DNA of 64,000 bases from Pseudomonas sp. NC02 (GCF_002874965.1 NZ_CP025624.1:6386001-6450000), one strand, 5' to 3'. Shown: positions 33,817-47,245, counted from the stretch's first letter. The notes: generated by a model not told the origin, from the letters alone. Numbers and translations: made by a program.

Positions 33817-34881
33817 TTAGTTAACCTTGGCGTTCAACTCACCTTTCAGGTAACGCTGGTACATCGCTTCCAACGAGATCGGCTTGATCTTCGAAGCGTT
33901 GCCCGCAGTACCGAAGGCTTCATAACGCGCGATACACACGTCACGCATGGCCGTCACGGTAGCGCCGAAGAATTTACGTGGGTCAAATTCGCTCGGGTTG
34001 GTGGCCATCAGGCGACGCATCGCACCGGTGGAGGCCAGGCGCAGGTCGGTGTCGATGTTGACCTTGCGCACGCCGTACTTGATGCCTTCGACGATTTCTT
34101 CAACCGGCACGCCGTAGGTTTCTTTGATGTCGCCGCCGTACTGGTTGATGATCGCCAGCCACTCTTGCGGTACCGAGGAAGAACCGTGCATCACCAGGTG
34201 GGTGTTCGGGATGCGCTTGTGGATTTCCTTGATGCGGTCGATGGCCAACACGTCGCCGGTAGGTGGCTTGGTGAATTTGTAGGCGCCGTGGCTGGTGCCG
34301 ATGGCGATGGCCAGGGCGTCAACCTGGGTCTTTTTCACGAAGTCGGCGGCTTCTTCCGGATCGGTCAGCATTTGGCTGTGATCCAGTACGCCTTCGGCGC
34401 CGATACCGTCTTCTTCACCGGCCATGCCGGTTTCCAGGGAACCCAGGCAGCCCAGTTCGCCTTCAACCGAAACGCCACAGGCGTGAGCCATGGCCACGGT
34501 TTGTTGGGTGACGCGTACGTTGTATTCGTAGTCGGTCGGGGTCTTGCCGTCTTCGCCCAGGGAACCGTCCATCATTACCGAGCTGAAGCCCAACTGGATG
34601 GAGCGCTGGCACACGTCAGGGCTGGTGCCGTGGTCCTGGTGCATGCACACCGGGATGTGCGGGAATTCTTCGATCGCGGCGAGGATCAGGTGACGCAGGA
34701 ACGGGGCACCGGCGTATTTGCGCGCGCCGGCCGAAGCCTGGACGATCACTGGAGAGTCAGTCTTGTCAGCGGCTTCCATGATGGCGCGCATCTGCTCAAG
34801 GTTGTTGACGTTGAAGGCTGGAACGCCATAGCCGAATTCGGCTGCGTGGTCCAACATCTGGCGCATGCTGATAAGTGCCAT
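33817..34881 (-). CDS. fba: Fructose-bisphosphate aldolase, class II
   Basis: A 354-residue zinc aldolase of the Calvin-cycle subtype that cleaves fructose 1,6-bisphosphate. Zinc and catalytic residues lie in [11 protein letters not shown] (Asp83, His84) and in [12 protein letters not shown]. In pseudomonads, which lack phosphofructokinase, it serves gluconeogenesis. The ATG at 34881 has GGGAGAGAG upstream. It is the last gene of the tktA-epd-pgk-fba group, as in P. aeruginosa (PA0548-PA0555). The 197-bp gap after the lipoprotein genes holds a REP element. Confidence 0.96.
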   Translation of the reverse strand: MALISMRQMLDHAAEFGYGVPAFNVNNLEQMRAIMEAADKTDSPVIVQASAGARKYAGAPFLRHLILAAIEEFPHIPVCMHQDHGTSPDVCQRSIQLGFSSVMMDGSLGEDGKTPTDYEYNVRVTQQTVAMAHACGVSVEGELGCLGSLETGMAGEEDGIGAEGVLDHSQMLTDPEEAADFVKKTQVDALAIAIGTSHGAYKFTKPPTGDVLAIDRIKEIHKRIPNTHLVMHGSSSVPQEWLAIINQYGGDIKETYGVPVEEIVEGIKYGVRKVNIDTDLRLASTGAMRRLMATNPSEFDPRKFFGATVTAMRDVCIARYEAFGTAGNASKIKPISLEAMYQRYLKGELNAKVN

Positions 34882-35001
34882 TGTGAGTCTCTCTCCCGGT
34901 CGAGGGTCGTTAATCGTGCAAGCCTGCCGTAGCGGCGGCTGCTATTCAAGTTATTGAAGGTCAGGCTTTCAAAGCCTGCCCTGCTTAATCGTTAAACCTG
35001 T

Positions 35002-35064
35002 CTGCAGGACCCGGCTTGCCGGCGATGGCGGCTGACGCTATCGCCGGCAAGCCGGCTCCTACAG
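35002..35064. repeat. REP pair of a fourth class (CGGCTTGCCGGCGATGGCGG)
   Basis: CTGCAGGACCCGGCTTGCCG with GGCGATGGCGG faces its mirror ATCGCCGGCAAGCCGGCTCC ending TACAG. The spacer is very short, so the whole element folds as one long hairpin. Confidence 0.8.
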
Positions 35065-35078
35065 GTGATCGCGGCGTG

Positions 35079-35414
35079 TTATTGCGCTTTACAGCCACGC
35101 CCGATCAAATCATCGGTGGCAACCCAGTAAACCAGGCCTTCCTCACCTTTTGTGTGAAACGCCAACTGGCCGTCGCTGTACAGCACGCCCGAGGCCGCCA
35201 CATCCTGCTTGAGGCGATACACCTGGTCCGAGCCGCCGAGGCGCACATCCACCTGGGTGCGGGCCTGGTCGGCAAACCGCCAGTTGACTTGCGCCTGGCT
35301 GTCACACGTCCAGGTGGTCCACTTGTCTGCCGGCTCTGCCTTCTTGTCGAACATGTTCAGGTTGGTGCATCCGGCCAATAACGCCAGTGCCGCCAGGGCG
35401 AAAACGCCTTTCAT
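35079..35414 (-). CDS. MliC-type lysozyme inhibitor lipoprotein
   Basis: A 111-residue lipoprotein with a signal peptide and lipobox LLAGC (Cys near residue 16). The mature part, from WTTWTCDSQAQVNWRF to GLVYWVATDDLIGRGC, resembles the MliC fold with a conserved disulfide pair; members inhibit c-type lysozyme at the outer membrane. The ATG at 35414 has GAGG eight bases upstream; the TTG two codons earlier is less likely. It corresponds to the small hypothetical genes between pgk and fda in P. aeruginosa. Confidence 0.8.
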   Translation of the reverse strand: MKGVFALAALALLAGCTNLNMFDKKAEPADKWTTWTCDSQAQVNWRFADQARTQVDVRLGGSDQVYRLKQDVAASGVLYSDGQLAFHTKGEEGLVYWVATDDLIGRGCKAQ

Positions 35415-35474
35415 TGCCAATCCTCAAGCGGCGACCTGCGGCCACCGCGGCTGTCGGTTAGTGAATCAGACCCG

Positions 35475-35702
35475 TCAAGGGCAACCCTGTTCCTGACCGT
35501 TGGGCGCAGAGTCGTATTTCTCCAACCCGTCCGGCCCGATGCGCTTGTTGATCACCGGCATGGTTTCGGCCTGCCAGTCAGCCTGGTAGCAACTCTTTTG
35601 CCGCCCCGCCCCGGCCTTTTCAGACTCGGGCGCCGCTTTCGGCGTGCTGCCGCAGCCGGCCAGCAGGCCCGCTGCAATCACCAGTGCCAACGACCTGATC
35701 AT
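35475..35702 (-). CDS. Small lipoprotein of unknown function, 75 aa
   Basis: A signal peptide with lipobox LLAGCGS is followed by a polar stretch and the segment SCYQADWQAETMPVINKRIG. I recognise no domain. The two cysteines in the mature part could form a disulfide. The ATG at 35702 has AAGGAG eight bases upstream, a strong site. It begins 29 bp after the pgk stop, so it is probably expressed from the same message. Confidence 0.78.
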   Translation of the reverse strand: MIRSLALVIAAGLLAGCGSTPKAAPESEKAGAGRQKSCYQADWQAETMPVINKRIGPDGLEKYDSAPNGQEQGCP

Positions 35703-35731
35703 CGGAATGCTCCTTTTCCTCAGCAAGTGCC

Positions 35732-36895
35732 TTATCCCTTGGCCCGGCTTTCCAGCACTTCGACAGCCGGCAGTACCTTGCCTTCAACGAATTCGAGGAA
35801 CGCACCACCCCCCGTAGAAATGTAGGAGATCTGGTCAGCAACGCCATATTTATCGATGGCCGCCAGGGTGTCGCCACCGCCAGCGATGGAAAATGCCGAG
35901 CTTTCAGCGATGGCGTGGGCCAGCACTTTGGTGCCGTTGCCGAACTGGTCAAACTCGAACACGCCGACCGGGCCGTTCCACAGGATGGTCTTGGACGACT
36001 TCAGCAGTTCAGCGAAGTTGGCTGCCGTTTGCGGGCCGATGTCCAGGATCATGTCGTCAGCGGCAACGTCAGCGATCAGCTTGACGGTGGCTTCGGCGCT
36101 TTCAGCGAATTCCTTGGCCACCACCACGTCTACCGGCAGCGGCACGCTGACCTTGGCGGCAATGGCGCGGGCAGTGTCCAGCAGGTCCGGCTCGTACAGC
36201 GATTTGCCCACCGGGTGACCGGCAGCGGCCAGGAAGGTGTTGGCAATGCCGCCGCCGACGATCAGCTGGTTGCAGATCTGGCTCAGGCTGTTCAGCACGT
36301 CGAGCTTGGTGGACACCTTGGAGCCGGCAACGATGGCGGCCATCGGTTGGGCCGGAGCGCCGAGGGCCTTGCCCAGTGCGTCCAGTTCAGCCGCCAGCAA
36401 CGGGCCAGCTGCGGCAACTTTGGCAAACTTGGCCACGCCGTGGGTCGAACCCTCGGCACGGTGCGCGGTGCCGAAGGCGTCCATCACGAACACGTCGCAC
36501 AGGGCAGCGTATTGCTGGGCCAGTTCGTCGCTGTTCTTTTTCTCGCCCTTGTTGAAGCGCACGTTTTCGAACAGCACGATGTCGCCAGCCTTCACGTCCA
36601 CACCGTCCAGGTAGTCGGCAACCAGCGGCACGTCGCGGCCCAGGGCCTTGCTCAAATATTCAGCTACAGGCTTGAGGCTGTTTTCTGCCGAGAATTCACC
36701 TTCGGTCGGACGACCCAAGTGGGAGCAGACCATCACGGCCGCACCTTTTTCCAGGGCCAGCTTGATGGTCGGCAGCGAGGCCAGGATTCGCGCATCGCTG
36801 GTGACAACACCGTCCTTGACTGGGACGTTGAGGTCTTCGCGGATCAGTACGCGCTTACCTTGCAGATCGAGGTCGGTCATCTTCAACACGGTCAT
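35732..36895 (-). CDS. pgk: Phosphoglycerate kinase
   Basis: A 387-residue enzyme, the same length as in E. coli, that interconverts 1,3-bisphosphoglycerate and 3-phosphoglycerate with ADP/ATP. The N-terminal [20 protein letters not shown] is the family signature. The nucleotide-binding glycine loop [11 protein letters not shown] lies near the C-terminus. The ATG at 36895 has AGGA upstream. It lies 19 bp after epd. Confidence 0.97.
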   Translation of the reverse strand: MTVLKMTDLDLQGKRVLIREDLNVPVKDGVVTSDARILASLPTIKLALEKGAAVMVCSHLGRPTEGEFSAENSLKPVAEYLSKALGRDVPLVADYLDGVDVKAGDIVLFENVRFNKGEKKNSDELAQQYAALCDVFVMDAFGTAHRAEGSTHGVAKFAKVAAAGPLLAAELDALGKALGAPAQPMAAIVAGSKVSTKLDVLNSLSQICNQLIVGGGIANTFLAAAGHPVGKSLYEPDLLDTARAIAAKVSVPLPVDVVVAKEFAESAEATVKLIADVAADDMILDIGPQTAANFAELLKSSKTILWNGPVGVFEFDQFGNGTKVLAHAIAESSAFSIAGGGDTLAAIDKYGVADQISYISTGGGAFLEFVEGKVLPAVEVLESRAKG

Positions 36896-36914
36896 GGGGG
36901 GCAATTCCTGAGAG

Positions 36915-37964
36915 CTAAAGTTGTGGAGAGGCTGTTTGCAGATAGTGTTCTGCAACGTCCAGCATTCGGTTGGCAAAACCCCATTCGTTGTCGAACCACG
37001 CCAGGATGTTCACCAGCCGTGGGCCGGAAACGCGGGTCTGGCTGGCATCGACAATGGCCGAATGCGGGTCGTGGTTGAAATCACAGCTGGCGTGCGGCAA
37101 CTCGGTGTAGGCCAACAGGCCTTTGAGCGGGCCGCTGGTGGCGGCGTCGCGCAGGATCCGGTTGACTTCGCCGGCGTCGGTGTCGCTGACGGTTTGCATG
37201 GTGATGTCCAGGCAAGACACATTCACCGTCGGTACCCGTACGGCTTTGGCCTGGATTCGCCCGGCAAGTTCCGGCAACAGTCGCTCGATACCGCGCGCCA
37301 GGCCGGTGGACACCGGAATCACCGACTGAAACGCCGAACGCGTACGGCGCAGGTCTTCATGGTGGTAAGCGTCAATCACCGGCTGATCGTTCATTGCCGA
37401 GTGAATGGTGGTGATCGACACGTATTCCAGGCCAATCGCCTGGTCCAGCAGGCGCAACAGCGGCACGCCGCAGTTGGTGGTGCAGGAGGCGTTGGACACC
37501 AGCAGTTCGGTGCCGGTCAGGCAATCCTGGTTCACGCCGTAGACGATGGTGGCGTCAACATCCGCCTCGCTGGCCATCGGCTGGGAAAACAGGACCCGTG
37601 GTGCGCCGGCGTCGAGAAACCGCTGGCCGTCGGCACGGGTGTGATAGGCACCGGAGCATTCCAGCACCAGGTCGACGTCCAGCGCCGCCCAGTCGATGCC
37701 CTCAGGGGTGGCACTGCGCAGGACCTTCACGCAGTTGCCATTAATATGCAGACAATCGTCCTCGACCCGCACTTCGCCGGGGAACCGGCCGTGGGTGGAG
37801 TCAAAGCGTGTCAGGTATTCGATGCTGGCCATGTCCGCCAGATCGTTGATCGCGACAATTTCAAACCCGGCCGCCGGCCCTCGCTCGAACAGAGCACGCA
37901 AGACGCAACGACCAATCCGGCCGTAGCCGTTGAGTGCAACTTTGTAGGGACGCGGTTGAGGCAT
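36915..37964 (-). CDS. epd: D-erythrose-4-phosphate dehydrogenase
   Basis: A 349-residue GAPDH-family enzyme that oxidises erythrose 4-phosphate on the way to pyridoxal phosphate. The NAD motif [18 protein letters not shown] is N-terminal. The catalytic Cys lies in SNASCTTNC, followed by the His in [11 protein letters not shown]. The place between tktA and pgk marks it as Epd rather than the main GapA. The ATG at 37964 gives the family start [19 protein letters not shown] pair lies in the 209-bp gap to tktA. Confidence 0.93.
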   Translation of the reverse strand: MPQPRPYKVALNGYGRIGRCVLRALFERGPAAGFEIVAINDLADMASIEYLTRFDSTHGRFPGEVRVEDDCLHINGNCVKVLRSATPEGIDWAALDVDLVLECSGAYHTRADGQRFLDAGAPRVLFSQPMASEADVDATIVYGVNQDCLTGTELLVSNASCTTNCGVPLLRLLDQAIGLEYVSITTIHSAMNDQPVIDAYHHEDLRRTRSAFQSVIPVSTGLARGIERLLPELAGRIQAKAVRVPTVNVSCLDITMQTVSDTDAGEVNRILRDAATSGPLKGLLAYTELPHASCDFNHDPHSAIVDASQTRVSGPRLVNILAWFDNEWGFANRMLDVAEHYLQTASPQL

Positions 37965-38011
37965 GGGGTTCTCGCATTGTGGGCGACACAAACCTTTGCA
38001 GGAACTCGCTT

Positions 38012-38144
38012 GTGTGGCGAGGGAGCTTGCTCCCGCTGGAGTGCGAAGCACTCCCAGACCGGCTGACGAGGTGTATCTGACACATCTCGATCGCACGGCT
38101 TGGGGCCGCTTCGCAGCCCAGCGGGAGCAAGCTCCCTCGCCACA
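38012..38144. repeat. REP pair of the GTGGCGAGG class
   Basis: TGTGGCGAGGGAGCTTGCTC faces GAGCAAGCTCCCTCGCCACA. Inner hairpins GGAGTGCGAAGCACTCC and GGCCGCTTCGCAGCCC lie between. It is the same class as 13280-13412. Confidence 0.85.
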
Positions 38145-38173
38145 ACAAGCTCGCTCCTACAAGGGGACGCGCT

Positions 38174-40171
38174 TTAGTCTTCCAGCAGCTCTTCAGCCTG
38201 ACCCAGGATGTTTTCCAGGGTGAAACCGAACTCTTCGAACAACGCTGGCGCCGGCGCCGACTCACCGTAGGTGGTCATGCCGATCACGCGACCTTCCAGG
38301 CCCACGTACTTGTACCAGTAGTCGGCGTGAGCCGCTTCGATGGCGATACGTGCGCTGACCTGCAACGGCAACACCGATTGCTTGTAGTCGGCGTCCTGGG
38401 CTTCGAAGACGCTGGTGCACGGCATGGAAACCACACGCACGTTGCGACCGGCGGCAGTCAGCTTGTCGTACGCCTGAACCGCCAGGCCCACTTCGGAACC
38501 GGTGGAGATCAGGATCAGCTCCGGCTCGCCGATGCAGTCTTTCAGCACGTAGCCACCACGGCTGATGCCTTCGATCTGCGCCGCGTCGCGGGTTTGGTGC
38601 TGCAGGTTCTGACGGGAGAAGATCAGCGCCGAAGGACCGTCCTTGCGCTCGATTGCGTGCTTCCAGGCCACAGCCGATTCGACCGCGTCCGATGGGCGCC
38701 AGGTGTCCAGGTTCGGCGTGGTGCGCAAGCTGGTCAATTGCTCGACCGGCTGGTGCGTCGGGCCGTCTTCGCCCAGGCCGATGGAGTCGTGGGTGTAGAC
38801 GAAGATCACACGCTTCTTCATCAACGACGCCATGCGTACGGCGTTGCGCGCGTATTCCATGAACATCAGGAAGGTCGCGCCGTAAGGCACCAGGCCGCCG
38901 TGCAGGGCAACGCCGTTCATGATGGCGCTCATGCCGAACTCGCGCACGCCGTAGTACATGTAGTTGCCGCTGGCGTCTTCCGCCGAGACACCTTTGCAAC
39001 CTTTCCACAGGGTCAGGTTGGAACCGGCCAGGTCAGCCGAACCGCCGAGGAACTCAGGCAGCAGCGGGCCGAACGCGTTCAGGGTGTTCTGGCTGGCTTT
39101 ACGGCTGGCGATGGTTTCGCCCTTGGCCGCCACTTCGGCGATGTAGGCCGAGGCCTTTTCAGCGAAGTCGGCAGGCAGGTCACCGGCCAGGCGGCGAACC
39201 AGTTCGTTGGCCAACTCAGGGAATTCGGCGGAGTAGGCCGCGAAACGCTGGTCCCACTCGGCTTCGACCGCCAGGCCGGCTTCCTTGGCGTTCCACTCGG
39301 CGTAGATGTCAGCAGGGATTTCGAACGGGCCGTGGTTCCACTTCAGCGCAGCGCGGGTCAGGGCGATTTCCGCGTCACCCAGTGGGGCGCCGTGGCAATC
39401 TTCCTTGCCTTGCTTGTTCGGCGAACCGAAACCGATGGTGGTCTTGCAGCAGATCAGGGTTGGCTGCTCGCTCTTGCGGGCGGTGTCGATGGCGGTCTTG
39501 ATCTCTTCAGGATCGTGGCCGTCGACGTTGCGGATCACCTGCCAGTTGTAGGCTTCGAAACGCTTAGGCGTGTCGTCGGTGAACCAGCCTTCGACTTCGC
39601 CGTCGATGGAGATGCCGTTGTCATCGTAGAAGGCGATCAGCTTGCCCAGGCCCAGGGTACCGGCCAGGGAGGCGACTTCGTGGGAAATGCCTTCCATCAT
39701 GCAGCCATCACCGAGGAACACGTAGGTGTGGTGGTCGACAATGTTGTGGTTCGGGCGGTTGAACTGCGCAGCCAGCACTTTTTCAGCCAGGGCAAAACCC
39801 ACGGCGTTGGCCAGGCCCTGGCCCAGTGGACCGGTGGTGGTCTCAACGCCAGGGGTGTAGCCGTATTCCGGGTGGCCCGGGGTGCGGCTGTGGATCTGGC
39901 GGAAGTTTTTCAGGTCGTCGATGGTGACGTCGTAGCCGGTCAGGTGCAGCAACGAGTAGATCAGCATCGAGCCGTGGCCGTTGGACAGGATGAACCGGTC
40001 ACGGTCGGCGAACGACGGGTTGCTCGGGTTGTGTTTCAGGTAGTCACGCCAAAGTACCTCGGCGATATCCGCCATGCCCATCGGGGCACCGGGATGGCCG
40101 CTGTTGGCTTTTTGCACGGCATCCATGCTGAGGGCACGAATGGCGTTGGCACGCTCACGACGGCTGGGCAT
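38174..40171 (-). CDS. tktA: Transketolase
   Basis: A 665-residue thiamine-diphosphate enzyme of the pentose phosphate pathway. The cofactor motif [18 protein letters not shown] (GDG to NN-like region) lies near residue 155. The N-terminal [20 protein letters not shown] and the central [11 protein letters not shown] fit the family. The ATG at 40171 has AGGAG eight bases upstream. It leads the minus-strand group tktA-epd-pgk-fba. Its promoter may share the palindrome at 40356-40379 with the divergent regulator gene. Confidence 0.97.
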   Translation of the reverse strand: MPSRRERANAIRALSMDAVQKANSGHPGAPMGMADIAEVLWRDYLKHNPSNPSFADRDRFILSNGHGSMLIYSLLHLTGYDVTIDDLKNFRQIHSRTPGHPEYGYTPGVETTTGPLGQGLANAVGFALAEKVLAAQFNRPNHNIVDHHTYVFLGDGCMMEGISHEVASLAGTLGLGKLIAFYDDNGISIDGEVEGWFTDDTPKRFEAYNWQVIRNVDGHDPEEIKTAIDTARKSEQPTLICCKTTIGFGSPNKQGKEDCHGAPLGDAEIALTRAALKWNHGPFEIPADIYAEWNAKEAGLAVEAEWDQRFAAYSAEFPELANELVRRLAGDLPADFAEKASAYIAEVAAKGETIASRKASQNTLNAFGPLLPEFLGGSADLAGSNLTLWKGCKGVSAEDASGNYMYYGVREFGMSAIMNGVALHGGLVPYGATFLMFMEYARNAVRMASLMKKRVIFVYTHDSIGLGEDGPTHQPVEQLTSLRTTPNLDTWRPSDAVESAVAWKHAIERKDGPSALIFSRQNLQHQTRDAAQIEGISRGGYVLKDCIGEPELILISTGSEVGLAVQAYDKLTAAGRNVRVVSMPCTSVFEAQDADYKQSVLPLQVSARIAIEAAHADYWYKYVGLEGRVIGMTTYGESAPAPALFEEFGFTLENILGQAEELLED

Positions 40172-40334
40172 CGCTGATCTCCTGGAGGTTGAATAAAAGA
40201 AACGGAAAAAAGGATCGGCATTTTCCCTCAGCCACGGCCCTCGGGGCAATGACAGATAGTCACTTGGGGGTGTTTTTCCTGCGGATTGACTGGAGAAACC
40301 GCCCCCCGCTTCGTCCATGGGTTATAGCGGCTGC

Positions 40335-40411
40335 TTATAACCACCGATTATCGACCAATATCAAAACTTTTTGATATTGCCCTTGCGGGGTTTTCCCACC
40401 GTCACTAGACT
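40335..40411. promoter_or_regulatory. 24-bp palindrome and divergent promoters, tktA/sahR
   Basis: CAATATCAAAA (40356-40366), CT, and TTTTGATATTG (40369-40379) form a perfect 11-2-11 palindrome. On the minus strand -35 TTGATA (40364-40359) is inside it, 18 bp from -10 TTATAA (40340-40335), which would serve tktA. On the plus strand -35 TTGCGG (40383-40388) and -10 TAGACT (40406-40411), 17 bp apart, would start near 40418, just before the sahR ATG. The palindrome is the likely site of the ArsR-type regulator itself. Confidence 0.65.
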
Positions 40412-40420
40412 GCTGGCCTT

Positions 40421-41416
40421 ATGAACCTGAGCGCACCTTCCATTCGACCCGACGACAGCGACGAGCTGGCAGCCCTGTGCAAGGCCGGTGGCGATCCGTT
40501 GCGCCTGAATGTGTTGCGCGCGCTGACCAACGATTCGTTCGGGGTGCTGGAGCTGGCGCAGATCTTCGCCATCGGCCAATCCGGCATGAGCCACCACTTG
40601 AAGGTACTGGCCCAGGCCGACCTGGTGGCGACCCGCCGCGAGGGCAATGCGATTTTTTACCGTCGCGCCCTGCCCCACACCGAGCAACTGGGCGGCAAGC
40701 TGCACGCCGCGCTGCTCGAAGAAATAGACAGCCTGGCGCTGCCAGCTGACGTGCAGTCGCGCATCAGCCAGGTGCACGGGCAACGTGCTGCCGCCAGCCA
40801 GGACTTTTTCTCACGGGTAGCCGAGAAGTTTCGCGCCCAGCAGGATCTGATCGCCGGCTTGGCGCAATACCGCGAAAGCGTGCTGGCACTTTTGGACAAG
40901 CTGAGCTTCAGTGATGAGGCTACGGCGGTCGAAGTGGGCCCGGGTGATGGCGGCTTCCTGCCGGAGCTGGCGCGGCGCTTTCATCAGGTCACGGCGCTGG
41001 ACAACAGCCCGGCGATGCTGGAGCTGGCCCGCCAATTGTGTGAGCGCGAAGCGCTGGGCAATGTCCACCTGCAGTTGGCGGACGCCCTGAATGACACCAG
41101 CCTGCGGGCCGATTGCGTGGTGCTGAACATGGTCCTGCACCATTTCGCCGCCCCGGCAGACGCCCTCAGGCAGATGGCAAATTTGCTGCAACCAGGCGGC
41201 AGCCTGTTGGTCACGGATTTATGCAGCCACAACCAGAGTTGGGCCAGGGAAGCCTGCGGTGATCTCTGGCTGGGTTTTGAACAGGACGATCTGGCCCGTT
41301 GGGCCACCGCTGCGGGACTCGTTCCCGGGGAAAGCCTCTATGTAGGTTTACGTAATGGTTTCCAGATTCAGGTCCGCCATTTTCAGCGGCCGGCTGGCGA
41401 CACTCACCATCGGTAA
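40421..41416 (+). CDS. sahR: ArsR-type regulator fused to a SAM methyltransferase domain (SahR-like)
   Basis: A 331-residue protein. Residues about 15-95 form an ArsR winged helix ([20 protein letters not shown]), and about 140-310 form a class I methyltransferase fold with SAM motif [15 protein letters not shown]. This domain order and the place directly before metK match SahR, a proteobacterial repressor of the methionine cycle that senses S-adenosylhomocysteine. P. aeruginosa PA0547 occupies the same place. There is no Shine-Dalgarno sequence before ATG 40421, and the best promoter would give an almost leaderless mRNA. Whether the domain still methylates is unknown. Confidence 0.78.
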   Translation: MNLSAPSIRPDDSDELAALCKAGGDPLRLNVLRALTNDSFGVLELAQIFAIGQSGMSHHLKVLAQADLVATRREGNAIFYRRALPHTEQLGGKLHAALLEEIDSLALPADVQSRISQVHGQRAAASQDFFSRVAEKFRAQQDLIAGLAQYRESVLALLDKLSFSDEATAVEVGPGDGGFLPELARRFHQVTALDNSPAMLELARQLCEREALGNVHLQLADALNDTSLRADCVVLNMVLHHFAAPADALRQMANLLQPGGSLLVTDLCSHNQSWAREACGDLWLGFEQDDLARWATAAGLVPGESLYVGLRNGFQIQVRHFQRPAGDTHHR

Positions 41417-41435
41417 ATATCAGGAAAACATCGAG

Positions 41436-44455
<3,020 letters not shown>

Positions 44456-44536
44456 CCTCTGCCCGACGGCATTAACCGGTGCCGGCAGAATTCATCCTGC
44501 CCACCTGATTGCGACCTTGTTTGCCTTGGAGCCTTT

Positions 44537-44932
44537 ATGAAATTTCTTGCACCTTTTGCCCTGTTGACCGTCGCTACCCTTATGTCCGCGCCATTGCTGG
44601 CAGCCGAGGAAGCTGCGCCACTCACAGGCTGCGCCGCCAAGCGCGAGTCCATCAGCACCCAGATCGAACAAGCCAAGGCCCACGGCAACAGTGAGCAACA
44701 AGCCGGCCTGGAAAAAGCCTTGAGTGAAGTCACCGCCAACTGCACCGATGCCTCCTTGAAAAAGGAGCGGGAAAACAAGGTGCTCGACGCCAAGCACGAA
44801 GTCAGCCGCCGTCAGGCTGACCTCGACAAGGCCATGAAGAAGGGTGATTCCGACAAGATCAACAAGCGCAAGGACAAGCTGGCCCAGTCACGCAAGGACT
44901 TGCAGGAAGCCCTGGACGAACTGGACAAGTAA
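44537..44932 (+). CDS. DUF1090 periplasmic protein
   Basis: A 131-residue protein with a signal peptide (cleavage near LLAA, EEAAP) and a long charged helix rich in Lys, Glu and Asp (residues 65-130), likely a coiled coil. Cys32 and Cys69 flank the helix start. It fits the YqjC/DUF1090 family, whose function is unknown. It is convergent with the cytochrome gene 7 bp away. Confidence 0.85.
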   Translation: MKFLAPFALLTVATLMSAPLLAAEEAAPLTGCAAKRESISTQIEQAKAHGNSEQQAGLEKALSEVTANCTDASLKKERENKVLDAKHEVSRRQADLDKAMKKGDSDKINKRKDKLAQSRKDLQEALDELDK

Positions 44933-44939
44933 GACGGCC

Positions 44940-45389
44940 TCAGTGATCGCGGAACTGTTTATGGCACGCGGTGCAGGCATCTTCGACTTTCTGCACCGCC
45001 GGCCCGAGGTTGCTGGCCTTGTAGGGCTGGACCTGGCTGGCGATCACCAGTTCACCGGTGGCCGTTTCAAGGTTTCGAGCCATTTCCTGGAAACGTGCCT
45101 GCTGCTGCCACACGTCGTCCTTGGCGCTGGTGTGGTCTTCTTCACGCACGCTCGGGAAATGTTTCCACGGTTCGTGGGACAACGCATCAAGCTTGACCGC
45201 GCCTTCGGCAAATTTGCCGCCGTCGAATGGAATGCGCCCACGCAACATGCCGCCCAGGTCTTCGCCGGTCTTGAGCATCTGCTTGAAAATGGCCTTGCGC
45301 TGGCCAAGGGGCGAATTCGGATCAACCCCGCCGCAGGCGGACAGTGTCAGGCAGGCCAGCAATACAACGGTCAGTCTTTTAAAAGTCAT
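44940..45389 (-). CDS. Cytochrome c'-type lipoprotein
   Basis: A 149-residue lipoprotein with lipobox LSACGG and a C-terminal haem site CTACHKQFRDH, the placement typical of cytochrome c' (four-helix bundle, haem at the end). Such proteins bind gases such as NO or serve as minor electron carriers. Lipid anchoring is less common in this family. The start at 45389 is a fair fit although its ribosome site is weak. The gene is divergent from mltA. Confidence 0.88.
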   Translation of the reverse strand: MTFKRLTVVLLACLTLSACGGVDPNSPLGQRKAIFKQMLKTGEDLGGMLRGRIPFDGGKFAEGAVKLDALSHEPWKHFPSVREEDHTSAKDDVWQQQARFQEMARNLETATGELVIASQVQPYKASNLGPAVQKVEDACTACHKQFRDH

Positions 45390-45517
45390 GATGGCTCAAG
45401 GTTACGGGAAACGGCGGCCAGTATCCTCGCCCCGCCCGCAAAGACCAATACCCCTATTAATAATAAGGGTTGCTCGAACGCCAGCCGATACGAGCAATCG
45501 CTTCAGGAATTTTGTGT

Positions 45518-46687
45518 ATGAATACCCGTTTTAAGCCTTGGCGCCGCCTCGTGTGGGCCCTGCCAATGATCGCGCTGCTGGCCGGTTGCGACACCGGCAA
45601 GGACGAAAAAGCCAAGCCCCACGCCATTGCTACCTACGTCGGCGCCACCTGGGAAAACCTGCCGGCCGTGTCGGACAGCGACCTGCAAGCCGGCTTCGAA
45701 TCCTGGCGCAGTGCCTGTCAACGCCTCAAGGCTGACCCGGTATGGGGTGCGACGTGCGCGGCATCGGCCACCGTGCCGTCGACCGCAGTGGCGATTCGTG
45801 ACTTCCTCAAGGCCAACCTCGACGTCTACGGCCTGCGCTCGGCCGACAACAGCCCCAACGGCCTGATCACCGGCTACTACGAACCGGTTTACCCCGGCAG
45901 CCTCACCGAAACCGCCACCGCCCATGTACCGGTGTTCGGCGTGCCGGATGACCTGATCATCGTCAACCTGGAAAGCATCTACCCGGAGCTCAAGGGCAAG
46001 CGCCTGCGCGGTCGCCTGGAAGGCCGGGTACTCAAACCCTATGACGACGCCAGCACCATCAACCACCAAGGCTCCACCGCCAAGCCCATCGCCTGGCTGA
46101 CCAACCCGATGGACCTGCAATTCCTGCAGATCCAGGGTTCGGGTCGTATCCAACTGGCCGACGGCCGCCAATTGCGGGTGGGTTACGGCGACCAGAACGG
46201 ATACCCGTACCGCCCCATCGGCCGCTGGCTGGTGGAGCAGGGCGAGCTGAAAAAAGAAGACGTGACTATGGGCGCCATCGCTGCCTGGGCCAAGGCGCAT
46301 CCGCAGCGTATTCCTGAATTGCTGGCAAGCAACCCCAGCTACGTGTTCTTCAGTGCCCGCCCCGACAGCAACGAAGGCCCGCGTGGCTCGCTGAACGTGC
46401 CGCTGACTGCGGGGTATAGCGTTGCGGTGGATCGCAAGGTGATTCCGCTGGGCAGCCTGTTGTGGCTGTCGACTACCCGACCGGATGGTGCGCCGATTGC
46501 CCGCCCGGTGGCCGCGCAGGATACCGGTGGTGCAATTACCGGCGAAGTGCGGGCCGACCTGTTCTGGGGAACCGGTGATGCCGCCGGCGAGTTGGCGGGC
46601 AACATGAAGCAGCAGGGCCAGATCTGGATGCTGTGGCCCAAAGGCGCAGCGTTGCCAAAAGTGCCGGATGTGCCGACAGGCACCTGA
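45518..46687 (+). CDS. mltA: Membrane-bound lytic transglycosylase A
   Basis: A 389-residue outer-membrane lipoprotein that cuts peptidoglycan. Lipobox LLAGCDT is near residue 25. MltA motifs GLITGYYEPVYPG, LQIQGSGRIQLADG and the C-terminal 3D domain AQDTGGAITGEVRADLFWG (with the catalytic Asp) are all visible. The ATG at 45518 follows AGGA. It is monocistronic, with a REPIN after it. Confidence 0.95.
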   Translation: MNTRFKPWRRLVWALPMIALLAGCDTGKDEKAKPHAIATYVGATWENLPAVSDSDLQAGFESWRSACQRLKADPVWGATCAASATVPSTAVAIRDFLKANLDVYGLRSADNSPNGLITGYYEPVYPGSLTETATAHVPVFGVPDDLIIVNLESIYPELKGKRLRGRLEGRVLKPYDDASTINHQGSTAKPIAWLTNPMDLQFLQIQGSGRIQLADGRQLRVGYGDQNGYPYRPIGRWLVEQGELKKEDVTMGAIAAWAKAHPQRIPELLASNPSYVFFSARPDSNEGPRGSLNVPLTAGYSVAVDRKVIPLGSLLWLSTTRPDGAPIARPVAAQDTGGAITGEVRADLFWGTGDAAGELAGNMKQQGQIWMLWPKGAALPKVPDVPTGT

Positions 46688-46703
46688 AGAACACCAAGGT
46701 CTA

Positions 46704-46809
46704 TGTGGGAGCGGGCTTGTGTGGGAGCGGGCTTGCTCGCGAATGCGGTGGATCAGTCGATACATCCGGTGACTGACACACCGCATTCGCGAGCAAGCCC
46801 GCTCCCACA
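46704..46809. repeat. REPIN, type B, with a 16-bp tandem duplication at its left end
   Basis: TGTGGGAGCGGGCTTG occurs twice in direct succession (46704 and 46720), then the unit continues to a normal type B element ending at 46809. The first 16 bases look duplicated by slippage or copying. Confidence 0.9.
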
Positions 46810-46827
46810 CTTGAACAGTGTCAGGCT

Positions 46828-47214
46828 TCAGATCGAGACGAAGAAAAAGCTCGCAATCAACGCCATCCCTACCGCCCACACCACCGACCGCAGCATCGCC
46901 CAGTCCGCCAGGTAGCAGATGATGTAGAGCAACCGGCTGGTGATGAACAGCACCGCCAGGACGTTGATCGTCACCAGCGACGCAACGCCAGCCAGATGGG
47001 CAATGATCACCGCGGCCGCAAAGGCCGGGGTCACTTCGAAGCTGTTGAGTTGCGCACTGTGGGCGCGCTTGGCAAACCCCTCGAGGGTGTCGAGGAACGC
47101 CCGCGGGTCATGGTTCTGCCGGGGCCCGAACTTGCCGCCGCTGAACTTGGCCACGCCCGTGCACAGGTACGGCAGAAAGATTGCGATCAACACACACCAG
47201 AAAGCGACTGTCAT
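46828..47214 (-). CDS. MAPEG-family membrane protein
   Basis: A 128-residue protein with four hydrophobic segments and the MAPEG pattern (FAAAVIIAHLAG, SRLLYIICYLADW). Eukaryotic relatives are glutathione and eicosanoid enzymes; the bacterial role is unknown. The ATG at 47214 has AAGGA upstream. It lies 31 bp after the EamA transporter gene and is probably co-transcribed. Confidence 0.87.
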   Translation of the reverse strand: MTVAFWCVLIAIFLPYLCTGVAKFSGGKFGPRQNHDPRAFLDTLEGFAKRAHSAQLNSFEVTPAFAAAVIIAHLAGVASLVTINVLAVLFITSRLLYIICYLADWAMLRSVVWAVGMALIASFFFVSI

Positions 47215-47245
47215 AACCCATTCCTTTTTTAGTTTTATCCGACGG

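Noticed and set aside
38327..40177. 616-codon plus-strand frame opposite tktA
   Set aside because: Antisense shadow of transketolase with typical mirror composition.
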